64,000 bases of DNA from Stichopus chloronotus (Eukaryota > Echinodermata > Holothuroidea > Aspidochirotida > Stichopodidae), in the NCBI GenBank assembly GCA_021234535.1, contig CM037838.1:14072195-14136194 (forward strand). Reading direction: 5' to 3'. The position numbers and the translations under genes were made by a program. Position 1 is the first letter of the stretch. Each line of letters starts with the position of its first letter. Positions 60,036-64,000 of this stretch are shown piece by piece. The notes under the pieces were generated by a model. That model made no database searches. It was not told the origin of the DNA and saw only the letters and a list, made by a program, of their open reading frames with translations.

Positions 60036-62420
60036 GGTGGTTGTTGGCATTACAATTGTGATTAATAACATTCACAATAAACGTTTTACAAGTGTTCAGT
60101 TTACCATTTACCTGACTTATAAGATGTGCACCATCATGAATGAAATACAGTAATGTAATTTGCACAATCTGCTCACCTTCACTTTGCACGACTGCTACAA
60201 AGTAGAGTTGTTTATGATAAATGCTAATGAGGTAGTGATGGGGTGTGGCTATCACTGCTGGTACATCTTCATTGCTGGAAGCCTGGCAAGAGACATACAG
60301 TACACAGGTAATGGATTGCATGCCTAATGGCTCAACAGTAAATTACTACAAGATTCAGTGAACAAAATTTGGAACAAGAAAGCATGAAACTTCAGATGAG
60401 TTATCCTATCACATTCTCTTGTAACATTCTTGCTACTTGAATAGTAAGATCTGCTGCAAGAGTGTATGGTAACAAAATGGCATCCACTGACAAACGCAGA
60501 CAACACTTTATACTAATTTTCTCCAAATACCAAACAATCGAAAGACTTTCAAGCAAAGAATATCATCAAAATCTTGATACTGTGTAAACAGATCCACTGT
60601 CAGTGGCCACAAGAGCCAAGGAGAAGCATGAAAAGAAGAATGTTGTTTGTTCTTACAAATTCATCTTGATGAAATGGAATTCAAACATGGAAAGTAACAA
60701 ACTCACCTTTTCTTGAGCCTCAAAAAAGTAGTCACAAACAGAACGACTGATGACACTTTTCCAGTGTTTTTCCATAAATATGTCACTGTAGAATGAATTC
60801 ACAGATGCCAAAATGAAATTCAGATACACATGATGAGGAAAAAAAGGAAGATAAAAAGAAAAGTCTCTTACCCCCCTGGGAAAGTGAAAACTCAAAATAT
60901 GTTTTATTGTAGGACTGAAACTACTGCAGACCTTGAGCCTAGGGCTAGTGTACAGTGCATGTTCTATGTATTAAGGCCAACTGGTACAGTGCCAGCACTC
61001 TCCAATCCACCATAGTTTCAGCTCCCATTACGGTAATTACGTTCAATTAGGAAAGGTGCCAGTCTACTGAGGTGGGCAGATGGGGTGGGGTTGGTTAAAC
61101 ACTGGTATTGGGAATAGGTCTGGTTGGATGTCCACCAAATTTTGCGAACCAATATATAACATATTTCAGCAGAAACCATTTCTTTGTAAAAGCCGGTTTT
61201 CTGAGGTTTTTCCAATTGTACTAGAATGATGCAATATGTCAATGAGAATCCACATTACCTTGCATTCCTAGTCTTACTGTAGAGTCAGTGAACAGCTGCC
61301 TTTCTTAACACTTTGAACAATCATAGGGAATCCATTTGTAGGTGGATTCCTAGTCCAGAAGTCGTAGACAAAGTGGCTGTCTGATTAGGAAGTAGGCAGT
61401 AAGTTTTTTCTGCAGATCCAATTCCCATAGTGCTTTTATCACAATATCGGCCGATACCCTGATCCGATATTTTTGCAACCAATTGTGTTCTCTCCTGAAC
61501 AATATCATTTTATATAGGCTATGATGTCTTTGGAGTGCTTTCAACACAATTCCAAAATCATTGCAAATTTTACAGGAGTTTTTTTTTCTTTACCATGTCT
61601 GATGGAAAAATGCTTTCATGGGGCATTTCTCAATTACTATCCTGGCATCCTGGCACACGAATTAATACATCCCCAAGGAAAATAGATTTTCAGCTTGATA
61701 AACATCGCCATCTAAACTTTGCTGATCTGATGTTTTACCAGTAGTGATGAATATCAGCCCCATCACATGTCCGATCTGACGATCGGTTTTTACTTCATCC
61801 CAGCATAATTAGATTCTGCCACAGTCACAATAAAACTTATCAATGTTACCTTTGAAGCTATTTACTGAAGTGGAATTTACAACCCAATCAGGCAGACTAT
61901 TTCACTCATTGACAACTCTATGAGAGAAGCTAAACTTTCTCACATCAAGCCTAGAGAAGCATTTCACCAGCTTCTTAGTTACAATGACCATGAACACAGG
62001 GAATTAGGGACAAACCTCTAAGTCTAAGTAATCACAATTAGACAGAAAATTCCTATCACATGACATAGAAATTTGAAATACTGTGATTAAAAGACTGAAG
62101 AGTCTCATTCGGCTATGTACAGCCTATCTGATGTTAAGTAAAGTTCAGAGTCAGACCTTAGCTAAACTCATGTATTGTATAATACTTCAGTAGCAGTTGG
62201 GCTAGTAGTTGTAAACTTCTATACGCTAGGCGGTGGGTGTATCTGTTAACATTAGGCTTGACAATCAGTGATATAGTACGGTAACGTTACGACATTGCCT
62301 AACGTTTCAGCAGCAGCCTAGCCCTTATTACAATATTAGTTACTGTACAGTCTTAGTGATGTCTGAATTCGATAAGTGAACTAACCCAGAGGCGTTGATT
62401 ATAAATAAGCTACTGATCAT
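49276..62420 (-). CDS. AP3M: AP-3 adaptor complex subunit mu (13 coding exons, about 417 aa)
   Basis: Medium subunit of the AP-3 adaptor, which sorts membrane cargo from endosomes to lysosomes and lysosome-related organelles and reads tyrosine-based signals. Coding exons (minus): 62420-62386, 60785-60707, 60282-60177, 59786-59674, 58678-58556, 57179-57052, 56166-56020, 54200-54127, 52646-52544, 51742-51581, 50880-50830, 50195-50127 and 49341-49276. The N-terminal longin-like part includes SDIFMEKHWKSV and TPHHYLISIY. The mu homology domain starts near GVKYTNNEAYFDV and includes MPDLTMSF, LLDDVSFHPC, IPVYVRP, SFDP, RWEVGKI and the end FKGVKY..AGKFQVRT. Length equals vertebrate AP3M1/M2. The start is MISSLF in a good context (AAAATG). 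Exons 5 and 6 each hold one base too many (near 58648 and 57061), breaking the frame; all other exons are perfect. Confidence 0.93.
50430..50560. repeat. AT-rich simple repeat in AP3M intron 11
   Basis: Irregular (AAATAAAT)n and (AATCAATC)n stretch between coding exons 12 and 11 of the AP-3 mu gene. Confidence 0.7.
51008..51068. repeat. 19 bp tandem repeat, three copies
   Basis: Three perfect copies of ACTGTGCCCACATCTCTCA in AP3M intron 10, the last followed by a partial unit. Confidence 0.85.
51790..52455. repeat. 36 bp minisatellite in AP3M intron 9
   Basis: At least fifteen variant head-to-tail units. The core is CAGTTTCAATGACTTGATAC followed by AGGGAATGGTGCAATG. The central part (about 52140-52370) is most regular, with units of 36 bp; the edges are more degenerate. 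Because 36 is a multiple of three, it keeps a long minus-strand frame open (51950-52447, a 12-residue repeat), but it lies wholly inside an intron between two confirmed exons. It is not CRISPR-like: there are no spacers. Confidence 0.88.
54390..54515. repeat. A-rich low-complexity tract in AP3M intron 8
   Basis: Runs of four to seven A separated by T or TA, roughly 125 bp, just upstream in genomic direction from coding exon 8. Such tracts are prone to assembly error. Confidence 0.75.
56520..56850. repeat. Dispersed repeat family B, copy 2
   Basis: Matches 31990-32350 in block order (AAAACATTTGAACAATTTTCCA, ATATCATTTGTTCATT, AGTGCTGCACGCTCCA, GAAGCAGTGAAAAACGTCA, CAGACAAATGTAAGA). It lies in AP3M intron 6. 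Identity is moderate, so both copies are old. Confidence 0.5.
59998..60035. repeat. (GATT)n microsatellite in AP3M intron 3
   Basis: About nine perfect GATT units. Confidence 0.9.
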
Positions 62421-62657
62421 TTTGAAGTTGGCCTCTTGAACCCGTGCAGCAAAGTGAGATGACAGAGCTATAAAATTTGTTCGCCGTAGGCCTAACAAAG
62501 GTTTAGTAGTTCATTCTCTGATGATTTGTCAGCTGCATGTGATGTGTACAGTGTACTGTATAACACTAGTAGCAGTAGTAGTAGCACAGTGTACGTGTAC
62601 AGCTGCTAGATGATCAATATCGAAAGTTCGCTATACCAAATACAACACAAAACTTAC

Positions 62658-62821
62658 GTTGATCAGGGACATCCCCAACCAGGACAGGCATCGTCACTAG
62701 TGCTTGTTTCAAGTACCTGTGTTACCCAGCAATGTACGAATTTGGAAACCGCCACTGGTTTTGAAGTACAAAGTGTCTGATTCGTTTGGCAACTCCTGAT
62801 CTACTTCGAAGTTTTGAGTCC
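62658..62821 (-). other. Possible 5' non-coding exon upstream of AP3M
   Basis: On the minus strand, TTTCTGTTTTGTAG precedes and GTAAGT follows this 164 nt stretch, a good acceptor and a perfect donor. It does not continue into the AP3M frame. A candidate acceptor (TTTGTTAG near 62497) would join it to the exon holding the AP3M start. It could be a 5' UTR exon, or part of an unrelated transcript. Confidence 0.3.
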
Positions 62822-62829
62822 CTACAAAA

Positions 62830-63340
62830 CAGAAACATAGAGTGGGGCGGGTAAGTGCAGCCTTATGCTTATTTTTCATTAGGAAATGAAAATCCCGTGT
62901 ACAGGCTTATATTTAGTTGATGATATTCTGCCCAGGTGCTGATATAGGCCTAGGCCTATGCTGAATATTTGATCCATCCTTACCAAATGAAGTCACTTTT
63001 CCTTCAAATTAGCCCTAGAAAAAGGCCTAGGCTAGGCCGTTTGCAATTGCACAATTTGCAGTACTTAACCAAGCCAGGTTGCCATGTTCGGTACTCAATG
63101 CACGCTGTAGTGAACACAAAGACAATCGTATATGTTCTATTCGTTATTTATTTCTTGCAACTCACTACTTCTCAGCTCTATGACCAAGATGGAACTCACT
63201 CATACCTATGCTCATATTATATCAGTGAACTGATGTTCCTGAACTTTCAATAACCTTTACAATATCAAAGAAGTAGGACAAAGAAAGGTGAAATGGTGAA
63301 AGTCATTTCATGGTATTTGCCAATATTATATAGGCCTACC
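62830..63340. other. Intergenic, nothing recognised
   Basis: Between the AP3M upstream region and the Ty3/gypsy fragment. A 94-codon plus-strand frame at 62969-63253 has no known features. Several AGGCCTAGGC-type short repeats occur at about 62945-63035. Confidence 0.4.
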
Positions 63341-63344
63341 ACAT

Positions 63345-64000
63345 TTCCGGCTGCAAAGGATTAGATGAAGTCCTTCCAGTTTTATCATGCATTTGACATA
63401 CAGTATGTTGTTTAATCATAGTATCAATTTGTTGATCCATGAGTGGCCACCAATAGAGTTGTCTAGTTCTTTGTTTAGTGCACACTGCCCTGATGGCCTT
63501 CATGTGCATTATGAATAATCTTCGAAGTTATATGGTACCACAACTCTTTCCCCTCGAAAAAGGATATTACCATGAAGGGATAATTCATCCTGAAGACGGT
63601 AGTAAGGTAGCAAATCTTTGGACAGTAGACTACTGTTGCATGGCCAGCCATGGACAACATAATTACAGACATCATTATAAATAACATCATTACTAATAGC
63701 AGTACTTAGCATATCGGTAGAGACACTTTCACATGCTTGCAACAGTTAGCTCACAATACTCAGTATCATCTTCGAAATTTGAAATACAGTCTGATGAAAT
63801 GGGTAAAGGTAAACGAGATAGTGCATCTGCAACTGCATTTGATCGACCTGGAAGGTACTCAACATTATAATTATCGTTTAAAGTCTAGTTGCCCATGGAG
63901 CAATACGTAACGGCCTGTGGTCTGTACCAGAAGTAGACAGTAAGGTTGTCGAAGCCTTGTGATCTGTACGGAGTGTAAAATGACGACCCCACAAATATGT
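63345..64000 (-). mobile_element. Ty3/gypsy-like retroelement pol fragment (RNase H, integrase zinc finger)
   Basis: Minus-strand reading from the window edge gives the end of the RNase H domain (LRTDHKA near the edge), then, after a frameshift near 63885, NVEYLPGRSNAVADALSR, the conserved RNase H-connection motif. A linker with RLQDELSLHGNILFRGERVV follows, then the integrase HHCC zinc-binding region (HEGHQG, then Cys near 63395). Similarity stops abruptly near 63345, where a catalytic integrase core should follow, so the copy is truncated there. Its 5' part lies beyond the window. The frameshift and the truncation make it inactive. Confidence 0.85.

Overview
The window is a piece of an animal nuclear genome. 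Genes are split by introns with GT...AG borders, intergenic space is AT-rich and long, and degraded retroelements and MITE-like elements are scattered through it. There is no sign of operons or bacterial gene density. Gene content (a tandem cluster of secreted phospholipase A2 genes, a monocarboxylate transporter, an intronless rhodopsin-class receptor and an AP-3 mu subunit) fits an invertebrate. An echinoderm such as a sea cucumber or starfish is my best guess, but this is inference: no sequence search was possible.

Layout. 1-3.3 kb: no gene, one degenerate 24-25 bp minisatellite. 3.3-23 kb (+ strand): three tandem secreted PLA2 loci that share one four-exon structure. The first (3352-6501) and second (11724-15414) can be read completely. 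The third (19457-22922) is decayed: a lost splice donor, a ruined calcium loop and an in-frame stop. A LINE 3' fragment (8.8-9.8 kb) and two terminal-inverted-repeat elements lie among them. 23-30 kb: no gene found; a 223 bp MITE at 25.8 kb. 30.3-33.7 kb (- strand): a four-exon SLC16-type transporter that joins in frame to 429 residues. 34.4-41.9 kb: a hAT-like element, unclassified repeats and a Penelope-like element fragment with a GIY-YIG endonuclease and a hammerhead-like motif. 41.9-43.3 kb (- strand): a single-exon GPCR of 461 codons. 44-49 kb: repeats, no gene. 49.3-62.4 kb (- strand): the AP-3 complex mu subunit in 13 coding exons, all located. Two of these exons each carry one extra base. 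63.3-64.0 kb (- strand): the RNase H/integrase part of a Ty3/gypsy-like element, cut by the window edge.

The genes are not a pathway. The only local system is the PLA2 cluster, which grew by tandem duplication and shows one intact divergent copy, one intact copy and one dead or dying copy. No prokaryotic defence system, CRISPR array or gene cluster is present. The strongest points for follow-up are the PLA2 decay series, the receptor lacking the aminergic aspartate, the ribozyme-like motif in the Penelope remnant, two unclassified dispersed repeat families, and the two single-base insertions in an otherwise perfectly conserved AP-3 mu gene.
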